Source: CAWJMN01 sp963844055 (lineage in GTDB: Bacteria; Planctomycetota; Planctomycetia; Pirellulales; Pirellulaceae). Taken from it: a DNA stretch of 64,000 bases. Positions 32,448-42,110 of the stretch are shown piece after piece (the first letter of the stretch is position 1; every line of letters starts with the position of its first letter). Under the pieces are notes generated by a model. The model ran no database searches. It was given only the letters and a program-made list of their open reading frames with translations, and was not told the DNA's origin. The stretch covers positions 1,922,001-1,986,000 of the forward strand of contig CAWJMN010000002.1 of assembly GCA_963844055.1 (NCBI GenBank), written 5' to 3'. A program made the position numbers and the translations under genes.

Positions 32448-32638
32448 CAGGCCATGCTTCGAGCATCAGAGTTTAAGACTGCCACGCCCGCCTTGATCCT
32501 GTCAAAAAGATTGCCAGCGACTGGCAGAAAAACCGGTAGCAATCCACTATGATACGTCTTTGGCCTGTCTACTCACAACCTTCCTCTTTTTGTCGCCGTC
32601 CTATACATCGCCCCATAAAATCTAAGCCGTAACGCACC

Positions 32639-33493
32639 ATGACCAAGCCAGCGAGTTTTCTTTCGGAATTGACCGGTTCGATGTCGGTAGGGGCGGCGGG
32701 CAATCCTACCGTCGCGGTGATTGAGGCGGCGTTCGCCCATCATGGCTTGCCATGGCGATACGTCAACATGGAAGTTGCGCCCGAAGATCTGGCCACTGCG
32801 GTTCGCGGCGCTCGGGCGATGGGCTTTCGCGGATTCAATTGCAGCTTGCCTCATAAGGTGACGGTGATTCCGCATTTGGATGGCCTAGGCGAGTCGGCCG
32901 CACTGATGGGCGCCGTCAACTGTGTCGTTCGTCGCGGCGACAAACTGATCGGCGAAAACACCGACGGCAAGGGTTTTTTGAAGTCGCTCTGCGAAGTGGC
33001 CGACCCAAAAGGGAAGACGGTCGTCATCCTTGGTGCTGGTGGTGCCGCTCGTGCGATCGCGGTCGAACTGGCGCTGGCTGGCGTCAAGAAGATCATCGTC
33101 GTCAATCGAGGCGAAGCGCGCGGCAGCGAGCTTGTAGACTTGCTAAATGAAAAGTGTAACGTCCAAGCCGACCTGGTCCTGTGGAAAGGGGACTATCAAG
33201 TTCCCGCCGGGACCCAGATTGTGATCAACGCCACTTCAATTGGCCTGTACGATGGCAATGCCCGCATCGCGCTGGATATTGAAACGCTCAAGCCCGGAAT
33301 GGTCGTCGCGGATGTGATTTTTAATCCGCCAAAGACGCGTTTGATCCGCGATGCAGAGGCCAAAGGCTGCATTGCCTTGGATGGCTTGGGAATGCTTGTC
33401 AATCAAGGGGTGATCGGCGTGCAGTACTGGACTGGCATCGACCCAGACCCTGAAGTGATGCGCAAGACCCTTTTGTCGGTGCTTGGCTTATGA
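32639..33493 (+). CDS. aroE: Shikimate dehydrogenase family protein
   Basis: A 284-residue NAD(P)-dependent dehydrogenase. The substrate domain has LTGSMS and GFRGFNCSLPHKVTVIPHLD, where the lysine of the PHK motif is catalytic, and GAVNCVV with TDGKGF carrying the paired aspartate. The Rossmann domain has VVILGAGGAARAIAVELA and a dinucleotide-site VVNR. Canonical AroE makes shikimate for aromatic amino acids. Here the gene overlaps the ATPase of a sugar-type ABC transporter by 4 bp (ATGA), suggesting instead a quinate, shikimate or cyclitol oxidoreductase working on the imported compound. Which is right cannot be told from sequence alone. Confidence 0.85.
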   Translation: MTKPASFLSELTGSMSVGAAGNPTVAVIEAAFAHHGLPWRYVNMEVAPEDLATAVRGARAMGFRGFNCSLPHKVTVIPHLDGLGESAALMGAVNCVVRRGDKLIGENTDGKGFLKSLCEVADPKGKTVVILGAGGAARAIAVELALAGVKKIIVVNRGEARGSELVDLLNEKCNVQADLVLWKGDYQVPAGTQIVINATSIGLYDGNARIALDIETLKPGMVVADVIFNPPKTRLIRDAEAKGCIALDGLGMLVNQGVIGVQYWTGIDPDPEVMRKTLLSVLGL

Positions 33494-35004
33494 GCGCCGC
33501 CGCAGGGCCGATCGAAACTGCCTTGCCACCCCTCTTAGAAATGCGAGGCATCGTCAAGTCGTTTCCTGGCGTGAAGGCGCTACGTGGGGTCGACCTGCAC
33601 CTGCATCCCGGCGAAGTGCTCGCCCTGCTAGGCGAAAACGGCGCTGGCAAAAGCACGCTGATGAAGGTGCTCGGGGGTGCGCATCTGGCGGACGAAGGAA
33701 CGATTGCCATCGATGGCACGGTGACCACGTTCCGCTCGCCACAGGATTCTCGCCGGGCGGGGATTGCTGTCATCTACCAGGAGTTCAATCTGGTTCCGGC
33801 GCTAACGGCGGCGGAAAACATCTTCCTCGGACAAGAGAAGACGCGGGGCGGACTCATTGCCCAGCAAGACGAGCGACAGCGTGCGGCCGAGATCTTCAAG
33901 CGTCTCGGCGTCGAGATGGACCTGGATATTCCCTGTCGGCGGATGACGACCGCGCAGCAGCAACTGGTAGAGATTGCCAAGGCCCTGGCGGCCGATGCAC
34001 GCATTCTCGTCATGGATGAGCCGAGCGCAGCACTCACCTCGCACGAAGTAGCCCGCCTGTTTGGAGTGATTCGCGACCTGACAGCACGCGGAATTGGGAT
34101 CATCTACATCAGCCATCGACTCGAAGAGATCTTCACCATTGCAAAGCGTGTGACAGTGCTGCGCGATGGGGCCAGTGTAGGGGAAAGGCCCATCGGCGAT
34201 TTGACGCGAAATGCTTTGATCGAACTGATGGTGGGACGCGAACTGAAGAATGAGTTTCCCAGCCGCCATGTGCAGCTTGGCAAAACACGATTGCAGGCAA
34301 TTGGGCTATCGCGTGGTAACGCAGTGCAAGACGTTTCGTTTCACGTCCGCTCGGGCGAGATCTTAGCCCTAACGGGGCTTGTCGGTTCTGGTCGTACGGA
34401 AGCGGTAAGGCTGATATTCGGTGCCGACCGGCGCGATGCGGGGCAGATTCTGCTGGAAGGACGCGAGCTAGACATCCGCTCGCCGCGCGATGCCATTGCG
34501 GCCGGCATTGGCCTGCTTACGGAAGATCGCAAGCTGCAAGGGCTCGTGCTGGGGCATTCGGTGCGGGACAACTTTGGCCTGCCGAATTTGGGAAGGCTGT
34601 CCAAGTTCGGGCTGGTGCAAGCGAAGCAAGAGCGTGAAGAGTTTGGAACCTATGTCAGCTCGCTGAAGATCAAGATTCCGCACCAGGAGCAAAAGGCCAA
34701 GAACCTCTCGGGCGGCAACCAGCAAAAGGTCGTGCTGGCCAAGTGGCTGGCGCGAAATTGTGACCTGCTGATCTTTGATGAGCCCACGCGTGGCATCGAT
34801 GTGGGGGCCAAGTACGAGATTTACCTGCTGATGAATGAACTGGTGGCTCAAGGAAAGAGCATCATCATGATCAGCTCGGAACTTCCCGAGGTGCTGGGCA
34901 TGGCCGATCGGATTTTGGTAATGCATCAAGGGCATGTGGTGGGCGAGATTGCAGATGCCAAATCGGCAACGCAAGAACAAATCATGAAATTGGCGATTGG
35001 ATAG
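33490..35004 (+). CDS. Sugar ABC transporter ATPase, RbsA/MglA-like
   Basis: A 504-residue protein with two fused nucleotide-binding domains. Domain 1 has an intact Walker A (GENGAGKST) and Walker B (ARILVMDEPSAAL). Domain 2 has the degenerate Walker A normal for this family (GLVGSGRTEA), the signature LSGGNQQK and DLLIFDEPTRGIDVG. It powers uptake through the permease encoded 4 bp downstream. The ATG is embedded in the stop codon of the aroE-like gene, so the two are made together. The expected binding protein is at 25005-25994. Confidence 0.93.
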   Translation: MSAAAGPIETALPPLLEMRGIVKSFPGVKALRGVDLHLHPGEVLALLGENGAGKSTLMKVLGGAHLADEGTIAIDGTVTTFRSPQDSRRAGIAVIYQEFNLVPALTAAENIFLGQEKTRGGLIAQQDERQRAAEIFKRLGVEMDLDIPCRRMTTAQQQLVEIAKALAADARILVMDEPSAALTSHEVARLFGVIRDLTARGIGIIYISHRLEEIFTIAKRVTVLRDGASVGERPIGDLTRNALIELMVGRELKNEFPSRHVQLGKTRLQAIGLSRGNAVQDVSFHVRSGEILALTGLVGSGRTEAVRLIFGADRRDAGQILLEGRELDIRSPRDAIAAGIGLLTEDRKLQGLVLGHSVRDNFGLPNLGRLSKFGLVQAKQEREEFGTYVSSLKIKIPHQEQKAKNLSGGNQQKVVLAKWLARNCDLLIFDEPTRGIDVGAKYEIYLLMNELVAQGKSIIMISSELPEVLGMADRILVMHQGHVVGEIADAKSATQEQIMKLAIG

Positions 35005-35008
35005 ACGT

Positions 35009-36328
35009 ATGAAGGCATCGCTTGGCCAACTCCTTTCCGACTACGGCATGCTGCTGGTGCTGTTGCTGCTATGCGCATTCTTCAGCATTGTCACAAACGC
35101 CGAACAGTTTCCCACGGGCGAAGCCGCAGCCAAACAAGTCGTCGCGGCAATTGCGTCAAAGGCTGGAAAGTCAGCAAAGGTCTTGATTGCTACGCGTAAC
35201 CAGCCCGAAGAAGTGGCTTTTGCTGCCAGGGTAGAAGCACTCCTCCAAGAACAAGGGGCCCAGGTCTTAGCGATCGTCAAAGGGGAGCCCAAAGATGCCC
35301 GTGAGGCATTGCAAAAGTTGACTGCCGAAAATGCAAAGCTCGATGCGATTGCCTGTACCGAAGCGGCCGGCGCTTGGCTCGTCTTCTCGGATCTGAAGGC
35401 CGATTACCCGGCCCTGGGTGATCCACCCCTGATCAAGCCCGAGAGTTATCACTGGCCTAACTTTTTAAAGCCTGAGAACTTGCTGAACATTGCCAACCAA
35501 ATCGCCGTGATTGCGATTGTGGCAATCGGCATGACAATGGTCATCATCACCGGTGGAATCGACCTTTCGGTAGGCAGTCTACTCGCCCTGTCGGCCGTTC
35601 TGGCTGCGCGATTCATTCGCGATTATGCCGGCGGAGAAGAGGCGTCGGCCGTGGGCATGACCCTGGCCTGTGTGACCGCGATCTTGGCCTGTGGAATAGT
35701 CGGGGCGTTTTCTGGCGCAATGATTACGAAGTTCGACATACCGCCATTCATTGTGACGCTGGCGATGATGCTGGTGGGAAGTGGCCTAGCGTACATCTTG
35801 TCGGCCGGCCAGTCGATCTATCAAGTTCCTGCTTCCTTCGTATGGCTGGGACGTGGTACCGACTTGTTGCGACTGCCCAATGCTGTGGTTTTAACGCTGG
35901 TGCTGTATGGGCTGGCGCATGTGCTCATGTCTCGCTCTTGGCTGGGCCGATACATTTATGCAGTCGGCGGCAATCGCGAGGCTGCACGACTTTCAGGCGT
36001 TCCGGTGCAGCGCGTTTTGATGTTCGCTTACGTCGCCAGCGCGCTGCTGGCGGGACTGGGGGGGGTGATCATGGCCTCGCAGCTCAAAAGTGGTTCTCCC
36101 ACCTATGGCAATATGTACGAACTGTACGTGATTGCAGCTGTCGTCGTCGGGGGCGCCAGTCTAAATGGTGGCGAAGGGAAAATGATCGGCACGCTGACTG
36201 GAGCGCTCACCATTGCCGTGATTCAAAACGGCATGAACCTTACCAACATCGAAAGCTACACGCAAAAAGTAGTGCTCGGCCTAGTGATCTTGGGCGCCGT
36301 ACTGATCGATCGGGTTCGGCAGCGATGA
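35009..36328 (+). CDS. Sugar ABC transporter permease with a large periplasmic insertion, RbsC-like
   Basis: A 439-residue permease; the ATG at 35009 is preferred over a TTG at 34997 inside the ATPase gene. The first helix (GMLLVLLLLCAFFSIVT) is followed by about 110 soluble residues (roughly 30-145), including AKVLIATRNQPEEVAFAARV and LDAIACTEAAGAWLVFSD, with an alternating strand-helix pattern like half of a periplasmic binding protein. The normal BPD_transp_2 core resumes at NLLNIANQIAVIAI, with ITGGIDLSVGSLLAL and GVPVQRVLMFAYVASALLAG. Usual RbsC length is about 320-340 residues, so the extra length is explained by this insertion. Confidence 0.88.
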   Translation: MKASLGQLLSDYGMLLVLLLLCAFFSIVTNAEQFPTGEAAAKQVVAAIASKAGKSAKVLIATRNQPEEVAFAARVEALLQEQGAQVLAIVKGEPKDAREALQKLTAENAKLDAIACTEAAGAWLVFSDLKADYPALGDPPLIKPESYHWPNFLKPENLLNIANQIAVIAIVAIGMTMVIITGGIDLSVGSLLALSAVLAARFIRDYAGGEEASAVGMTLACVTAILACGIVGAFSGAMITKFDIPPFIVTLAMMLVGSGLAYILSAGQSIYQVPASFVWLGRGTDLLRLPNAVVLTLVLYGLAHVLMSRSWLGRYIYAVGGNREAARLSGVPVQRVLMFAYVASALLAGLGGVIMASQLKSGSPTYGNMYELYVIAAVVVGGASLNGGEGKMIGTLTGALTIAVIQNGMNLTNIESYTQKVVLGLVILGAVLIDRVRQR

Positions 36329-36568
36329 TTGGGCGAAGGCCGATTCACTTCAGCGGAACAAGCGGCCCGTCTTATTCGGTCGTCGTTAAGAGCTTTTCGC
36401 TCCCTTCGGTGTAGAAATAGAGCGACCACTGTTTCGGGTCGAAGCCGGTTGCCCGCTCCTGCTTCGCAAGGGGGAGAAAAGAAACTTTTTGCTTCAACCA
36501 GGGTTAGAGGAGGGGTACAATCCACAATCAGGCCTGTGCCCAATTCTGCTCTTGAAGGTGTTTTTGCG

Positions 36569-38056
36569 ATGAACCGACCATGGGTTTGGCTGGCTCTTCT
36601 ACTGCCGTTGACGATGGTCCTGTTGGTGCCAGGAAACGCTGCTGAGCCTAAATCGCCTGCGGGAGATCGCGTCTTTGGAGTGGCGAAGGTTATTCAGTTC
36701 CAGCTCGCGATGAATGAAAAACAGTTCGCGGCCCTGTCCCCTGCCCCTGGGGCTCCGTTCGGACCCCCTGGCTTTGGGCCGCCACGCCCGCAGACGGAAG
36801 GGACGCACCGCAATACCTTTGGTGTCGAGTTCCCCTGGGCCCAAGGTGATCTGACCTTTGATGGCAAGATGCTCAAGGATGTCGGCATTCGCTACAAAGG
36901 GAACTACACCTTCATGGCGACGGCTCGGTCGCTGAAGAAATCGCTGAAGATCGACCTCAACAAATATGTCGAAGGACAAAAGCTCGACGGGCTGACCATG
37001 CTCAACCTGCATTGCGGCGTCAGCGATCCTACGCAAGCTCGCGAAGCACTCTCCTATGCATTTTTTCGGGACGCTGGTGTTCCCACGCCGCGAACTTCCT
37101 TTGCTGAATTAACCCTTACCGTCCCCGGCAAGTACGATAAGGAATTGGTTGGCGTCTATACGCTGGTGGAACAGGTCAACAAGGGGTTCCTCAAGCGGCA
37201 TTTCCAGGATGGAACAGGAATGCTGCTCAAGCCAGAAGGACTCCAAGGGGGACCGACCTATCTGGGGGCTAACTGGAAGGCCTACGAAGATCGCTACAAG
37301 CCCGATACGGCTCCCACGGAAGAGCAGAAAACTCGCTTGATTGAATTCACAAAACTCATCAGCGAAGGGACCGATGAGGCGTTCGCCAAAGAGATCGGTT
37401 CGTATCTGGATGTCGAAGCGTTCCTCAAGTTTATTGCGTCCAACGCCTTGCTTTCCAATCTCGACAGCTATCTTGGCTATGGCCACAACTACTATCTTTA
37501 CCTGGTGCCGGGTACGAACAAGTTCGCGTTCATTCCATGGGACTTGGACTTGTCGCTGGCAACATGGCCAGCCGGCGGAGCCCCCGAGCAGCTCGTGGAG
37601 TTAAGCATCCATCATCCGCACGCCGGCGAGAACAAACTGATCGACCGCCTCTTTGCGATCAAGGAGATCAAGCAGCAGTACTTGGCAATCCTCAAAGACC
37701 TAACCGCAACGACCTTCACCAAGCCCAAGCTACTGGCAACCCTGGAAGAAATTGAAAAGGCGCTGAAAGAGCCGATGGCGGCAGAAGCGAAAGCGGTCGC
37801 CGCCCGGAAAGAAGGACGCGGCGGAAATGGATTTGGGCCAGGGGCAGGTCCGGGGGCTGGCCCAGGACCCGGGTTTGGCAACGGACAATTCGGCCAAACG
37901 ATGCCCCCGCGCCGATTCCTTGATAAGCGAACTGCATCGGTCGCTGCCCAGTTAGCGGGCACGGCCAAGGGGTTTGAGCCCAGGCCGATCGGATTTGGGT
38001 TTCAGCCACCACCACCGCCGGGCGGCGGGTTCGGCCCACCTAAAAAAGGTCGATAG
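36569..38056 (+). CDS. Secreted CotH kinase-like protein
   Basis: A 495-residue protein from the ATG at 36569, where a Sec signal peptide begins (PWVWLALLLPLTMVLLVPGN); the frame runs up to 36329 without merit. The CotH fold is seen as IRYKGNYTF, SLKKSLKIDLNKYVEGQKLD, GLTMLNLHCGVSDPTQARE, LVGVYTLVEQVNKGFLKRHF, and FAFIPWDLDLSLATWP. Some CotH proteins are protein kinases; whether this one acts so is unknown. The C-terminus is Gly/Pro/Phe-rich and low complexity (GPGAGPGAGPGPGFGNGQFG), likely unstructured. Convergent with the DUF1501 gene, 18 bp apart. Confidence 0.82.
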   Translation: MNRPWVWLALLLPLTMVLLVPGNAAEPKSPAGDRVFGVAKVIQFQLAMNEKQFAALSPAPGAPFGPPGFGPPRPQTEGTHRNTFGVEFPWAQGDLTFDGKMLKDVGIRYKGNYTFMATARSLKKSLKIDLNKYVEGQKLDGLTMLNLHCGVSDPTQAREALSYAFFRDAGVPTPRTSFAELTLTVPGKYDKELVGVYTLVEQVNKGFLKRHFQDGTGMLLKPEGLQGGPTYLGANWKAYEDRYKPDTAPTEEQKTRLIEFTKLISEGTDEAFAKEIGSYLDVEAFLKFIASNALLSNLDSYLGYGHNYYLYLVPGTNKFAFIPWDLDLSLATWPAGGAPEQLVELSIHHPHAGENKLIDRLFAIKEIKQQYLAILKDLTATTFTKPKLLATLEEIEKALKEPMAAEAKAVAARKEGRGGNGFGPGAGPGAGPGPGFGNGQFGQTMPPRRFLDKRTASVAAQLAGTAKGFEPRPIGFGFQPPPPPGGGFGPPKKGR

Positions 38057-38074
38057 CGGAGATCCCGGGCTTCG

Positions 38075-39502
38075 TTATCCAAGGATTGCCTTGACGACGT
38101 TCCCTTTCACATCGGTCAGCCGCATGTCACGCCCGGCGTAACGATATGTCAGATTCTCATGATCCAGTCCCAGTAAATGCAGGATGGTCGCGTGCCAATC
38201 ATGGACATGGACCTTGTCATCCACCGCTTCAAAGCCGTAGTCGTCGGTCTTGCCATAGGCGATGCCCCCTTTCACACCACCCCCTGCCATCCACAAGGCA
38301 TAGCCCTTGTTGTTATGGTCGCGGCCATCCCCTTGGGCAAATGGAGAACGCCCGAACTCGCCCCCCCACAACACGAGCGTATCTTCGAGCATCCCTCGGC
38401 TTTGCAAATCGGCCAGCAGGCCAGCGATTGGTTTGTCGACGGCCGCGCAACTGTTGGTGAGCGACTCTTTGAGATTGCGATGGTGGTCCCAGCCTCCTAC
38501 GGTCACTTCAACAAAACGAACGCCCGCCTCCACCAGTCGCCGCGCTAGAAGGCATTGTCGACCAAAGGTGCTAGTGCCACCAGACGCTGGCCCAAACCCT
38601 CCGCCAAAACCACCACGGCCGCTACTTGCTCCACGCTGTTCATCAATGCCGTATGCCTTCAGCGTTTCGGCCGTCTCCTTGCTCAAATCCAACACCTGGG
38701 GCATCTCGCCTTGCATCCGAAAGGCCAGTTCATAGGACGAGATCAGCCCCTCGATCTCTGAGCTTTCGCCCAGCGACTCTGCCGTAGCCCGGTTTAGCTC
38801 CTGCACATAGTCAAGTTGCACCCGCTGGGCATCCAACGTGCGGCGCGGATTCTTGAGGTTGCTTACCTGTTCGCTAGAATCGCGGCGGCCGATGCGTGTT
38901 CCTTGGTAGACGGCCGGCAGGAATGATGCGGCATAATTGGCGGCGCCGCCGTTTGTCTGCGGCGGGCTGATGGTGATGAACCCCGGGAGGTTTTCATTCT
39001 CGGTTCCTAAGCCATACAGGGCCCACGCCCCTAGGCTTGGCCGAGGAAATTGAAACACGCCGCAGTGCATCTGCAGGAATGCCTGTGCATGGTTGGGAAG
39101 ATCGGTATGCATTCCATTTAGCACGCAAAGCTTGTCGGCATGGCGGGCGACTTCTGGAAAGAGTTCGCTGATCCACAGGCCGTTTGTCCCATGCTGCGCA
39201 AACTGGAACGGCGAGCCCAGCAATTTACCGCCACGAAATCCACCTTGCCCACGTGGTGCAGGCTGGCCGCTGTCGGCAGTCAGTTTTGGCTTGTAATCAA
39301 AAGTATCGACATGGCTAGGAGCCCCTTCCATACAAAGGAAGATGACGCGTTTCGCCCTGGGGGCGAAGTGAGGCTTCTTTGGGGCCAAGGGGTGAGGCTT
39401 TTCCTCATTCGCCAGGATGGCTTGCTGATGTGCAAGCGCAGCAAATGCCAAATAGCCAAATCCCGAGCAGGTCGTCTTGAGCAAGGTTCGCCGGGATAAC
39501 AT
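38075..39502 (-). CDS. DUF1501 secreted protein
   Basis: A 475-residue protein from the ATG at 39502, which begins the Tat-like signal SRRTLLKTTCSGFGYLAFAA; the frame goes on to 39535. The DUF1501 pattern is clear: KRVIFLCMEGAPSHVDTFDY, GLWISELFPEVARHADKLCV, GLGTENENLPGFITI, FGRQCLLARRLVEAGVRFVE, GGWDHHRNL and TLVLWGGEFGRSP. The fold is sulfatase/phosphatase-like. The family is abundant in planctomycetes and usually paired with a PSCyt1/DUF1549/DUF1553 protein, as here (70 bp apart). The biochemical role is not established. Confidence 0.9.
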   Translation of the reverse strand: MLSRRTLLKTTCSGFGYLAFAALAHQQAILANEEKPHPLAPKKPHFAPRAKRVIFLCMEGAPSHVDTFDYKPKLTADSGQPAPRGQGGFRGGKLLGSPFQFAQHGTNGLWISELFPEVARHADKLCVLNGMHTDLPNHAQAFLQMHCGVFQFPRPSLGAWALYGLGTENENLPGFITISPPQTNGGAANYAASFLPAVYQGTRIGRRDSSEQVSNLKNPRRTLDAQRVQLDYVQELNRATAESLGESSEIEGLISSYELAFRMQGEMPQVLDLSKETAETLKAYGIDEQRGASSGRGGFGGGFGPASGGTSTFGRQCLLARRLVEAGVRFVEVTVGGWDHHRNLKESLTNSCAAVDKPIAGLLADLQSRGMLEDTLVLWGGEFGRSPFAQGDGRDHNNKGYALWMAGGGVKGGIAYGKTDDYGFEAVDDKVHVHDWHATILHLLGLDHENLTYRYAGRDMRLTDVKGNVVKAILG

Positions 39503-39572
39503 CGCGTTGGCTCCAACCGCTGGATAAGGTATCACATTCGACCTGACAATCTAGGGCAACAACTTTCCACAG

Positions 39573-42110
39573 CTACTTTCGATACTGAAACTCTGCACTA
39601 GCGAACAGAGCTTGGCAGAAAGCACTCCATAGCTCTCGCTGTTGCATGTCGGAAAGGTTGTCTTTGGTTAACTGGGCTTGGTACGCCGCGACGAACTTCT
39701 CGGCGCTCGCCTGTTCTGTACTCGTTGGCAAGCGGCCATAGCACCGGATATATGCCGCGCGAATCCTTTCGGCTTCAGTATCTTTGGTAAGCAGTTTATC
39801 CGCCGCCGCATCCGCCGCACGAAGCACAAACGCGTTGTTCAGCAAATAGAGCCCCTGAGAAGGGACCGTGGTTTGGGCGCGATCGGCTGTGATCAAGGAG
39901 GGATCGGCCGCATCAAACAGCGATAAAGCCTCGGGCAGATTATCGCGAACAATGGGCAGATAGATCGAGCGATGCGTATCGCGTGGATCATTGATGGATG
40001 CGGCGACAGGGTCACCCCCAAAGCGGAATCGTGTTACCGGACCCTCTCCTGCTCGCGCGACGGCTGATCCCACGAGGGGCGTAGTATTTAGTTGTTCGCT
40101 CACAACGAGTAAAGCATCACGCAGGATCTCAGCATCCAGTCGCCGGGGCATCGTCCGCCACAAAAGCGTGTTGTCCGGATCAATTTCCATCGCGGATTTG
40201 TTTGCGGTCGAACTCAACTGATAGGCATGGCTCAGTACTAGATACTTTATCAGCTTCTTTACGCTCCAACCTTGCTGCACGAAGCGATGGGCAAGATGGT
40301 CTAGCAGTTCAGGGTGTGTGGGCGGGCGACCCGCTTGGCCAAAATCATCAGCCGTGGGGACAAGGCCACGGCCGAACAGTTGTAGCCAGATGCGATTCAC
40401 CATCACGCGTGCGGTTAGCGGATTTTCTGGGCTGGCAATCCACTCCGCAAGTTCGAGCCGGCCACTGCTCGTCGGAGTGACCTTCAGGGGCGACTGTGTC
40501 ATCACCTGCAAGGTGCCCCGTGGTACACGAGTTTCGCCAGGCTGCTCTGCTTCGCCACGGTTATAGACGGGACTGTCGGAAATCGTCTTGGTGCCATCGT
40601 ACGTAAAACCACCCGGCCCGCCGAACCGATTCCTACGCGGGGCAATCTCGGGGCCTGTTGCCTTGTCACGAACCCCCATCGCGAGCAGCTTGGGTTTGCC
40701 GTCAGCGTCGTACGCATCCAGTTGGGCTTGCAACAGCGAGATCTGCCCGCCGGTAAGGAATTGCTGCACTTGGTCTTTCATCCGCTTCATCGAGTCGCGC
40801 ACACCTTGGATTTGTCCCTCGATCCGTTTGCGCTCGGCATCGGTCAGGTTCGCCACAGCCACTGGCGGCTTTGCCTCTTCAGGTAGCGACAGCAAAGGAG
40901 ATACGCGCTGGGCGTTGATGAAAGGGACCGTGCCGTAGCAAGTTTCCGTACTGCGAAAAATCCCGGCCAGGGCGTAGTAGTCTGCTTGCGGGATTGGATC
41001 GAACTTGTGGTCGTGGCATCGGGCACAGGCGACGGTAATTCCTAGGAACGCCTGTGTGGTGACATCGATTTGTTCGTCCGCTATATCTAACTCGAACTTC
41101 AGGCCGTTCCGCTCGTTTAGTGTCTTAGGTCCAATCGCCAGGAATCCTGTCGCGATGATCCGTTCGGCCTTGACCAATGGATCTTCGGACTTCATCAAGT
41201 CGCCCGCAAGTTGCTCGCGAATGAATTGGTCGTACGGCTTGTCTGCATTGAAGGCCGCGATGACATAGTCACGATAACGCCAAGCGTGAGGATAGTTGAA
41301 GTTGACCGTTTTGCCGGTGCTTTCGGCATAGCGAGCCACGTCGAGCCAGTGCCGTGCCCATTTCTCTCCAAACCGGGGCGAGGCCAACAAGCGATCCACA
41401 ACACTGTCCAGCGCCTCTGTCGAGTTCTCGGCGGCAAAGGCCTCCACTTCCTCGGGTGATGGGGGTAAGCCTGTTAGATCGATCGAGAGTCGGCGAATGA
41501 GTGTCCGCCGGTCGGTATCGCTGACCGGTGATAGTCCTTTGGCTTCGAGAGACGCGAGAAGGAATCGATCGACATCGGTAAGTGGCCAAGCTTGGTTTTT
41601 TACTTCCGGGATTGGGGCCTGCTTCGGCAGTTGGAAGGCCCAATGCTCTCGCCCCTTTTGAAGATCGAGTTCCCAGCCCGTGAGTTTAGTCTCTTGCCGC
41701 GGGTCTGGCGCACCGATACGGATCCATTCTTCGAAATGCTGGATCGTCTCGTCGTCGAGCTTCTTTTTCGGCGGCATCGAGAGCTCAGGATCAGTATGCC
41801 GGAGCGCCTTCAGCAACAAACTTGCGGTGGGATCGCCAGGTACAATCACGGGGCCCGACTTGCCCCCTTTTCGCAGGCCATTGCTGGAGGAAAGGTCAAG
41901 GTCGCCGCGCACCTTCTTGCCATTCTCGGACGAATGGCACTCAAAACATACGGTTACAAGCGTCGGGCGGATCTTCTTCTCAAAGAATGCTGCACCTTCG
42001 GAAGAAGTGCTCGCATCAGCAGCTGACGGTTCAGGTTTCTCTTGGGCGAAAGCAACGCTAGCCCCAGCCAAGCTGACGACGAGGATCAGGCAATTGAAAA
42101 GCCGTAACAT
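39573..42110 (-). CDS. PSCyt1/DUF1549/DUF1553 secreted cytochrome-like protein
   Basis: An 845-residue protein; the ATG at 42110 has GGAGGG upstream and starts a Sec signal peptide (LFNCLILVVSLAGASVAFAQ). The order is PSCyt1 with a haem-binding motif CFECH and the LRHTDPELSMPPKKKL tail, DUF1549 (TLIRRLSIDLTGLPPSPEEV, KWARHWLDVARYAES) ending in a second haem-like motif CARCHDHKFDPI, and DUF1553 (RVMVNRIWLQLFGRGLV, SHAYQLSS, DAEILRDALL). It is thought to work with the DUF1501 partner encoded downstream; the substrate is unknown. Confidence 0.9.
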   Translation of the reverse strand: MLRLFNCLILVVSLAGASVAFAQEKPEPSAADASTSSEGAAFFEKKIRPTLVTVCFECHSSENGKKVRGDLDLSSSNGLRKGGKSGPVIVPGDPTASLLLKALRHTDPELSMPPKKKLDDETIQHFEEWIRIGAPDPRQETKLTGWELDLQKGREHWAFQLPKQAPIPEVKNQAWPLTDVDRFLLASLEAKGLSPVSDTDRRTLIRRLSIDLTGLPPSPEEVEAFAAENSTEALDSVVDRLLASPRFGEKWARHWLDVARYAESTGKTVNFNYPHAWRYRDYVIAAFNADKPYDQFIREQLAGDLMKSEDPLVKAERIIATGFLAIGPKTLNERNGLKFELDIADEQIDVTTQAFLGITVACARCHDHKFDPIPQADYYALAGIFRSTETCYGTVPFINAQRVSPLLSLPEEAKPPVAVANLTDAERKRIEGQIQGVRDSMKRMKDQVQQFLTGGQISLLQAQLDAYDADGKPKLLAMGVRDKATGPEIAPRRNRFGGPGGFTYDGTKTISDSPVYNRGEAEQPGETRVPRGTLQVMTQSPLKVTPTSSGRLELAEWIASPENPLTARVMVNRIWLQLFGRGLVPTADDFGQAGRPPTHPELLDHLAHRFVQQGWSVKKLIKYLVLSHAYQLSSTANKSAMEIDPDNTLLWRTMPRRLDAEILRDALLVVSEQLNTTPLVGSAVARAGEGPVTRFRFGGDPVAASINDPRDTHRSIYLPIVRDNLPEALSLFDAADPSLITADRAQTTVPSQGLYLLNNAFVLRAADAAADKLLTKDTEAERIRAAYIRCYGRLPTSTEQASAEKFVAAYQAQLTKDNLSDMQQRELWSAFCQALFASAEFQYRK

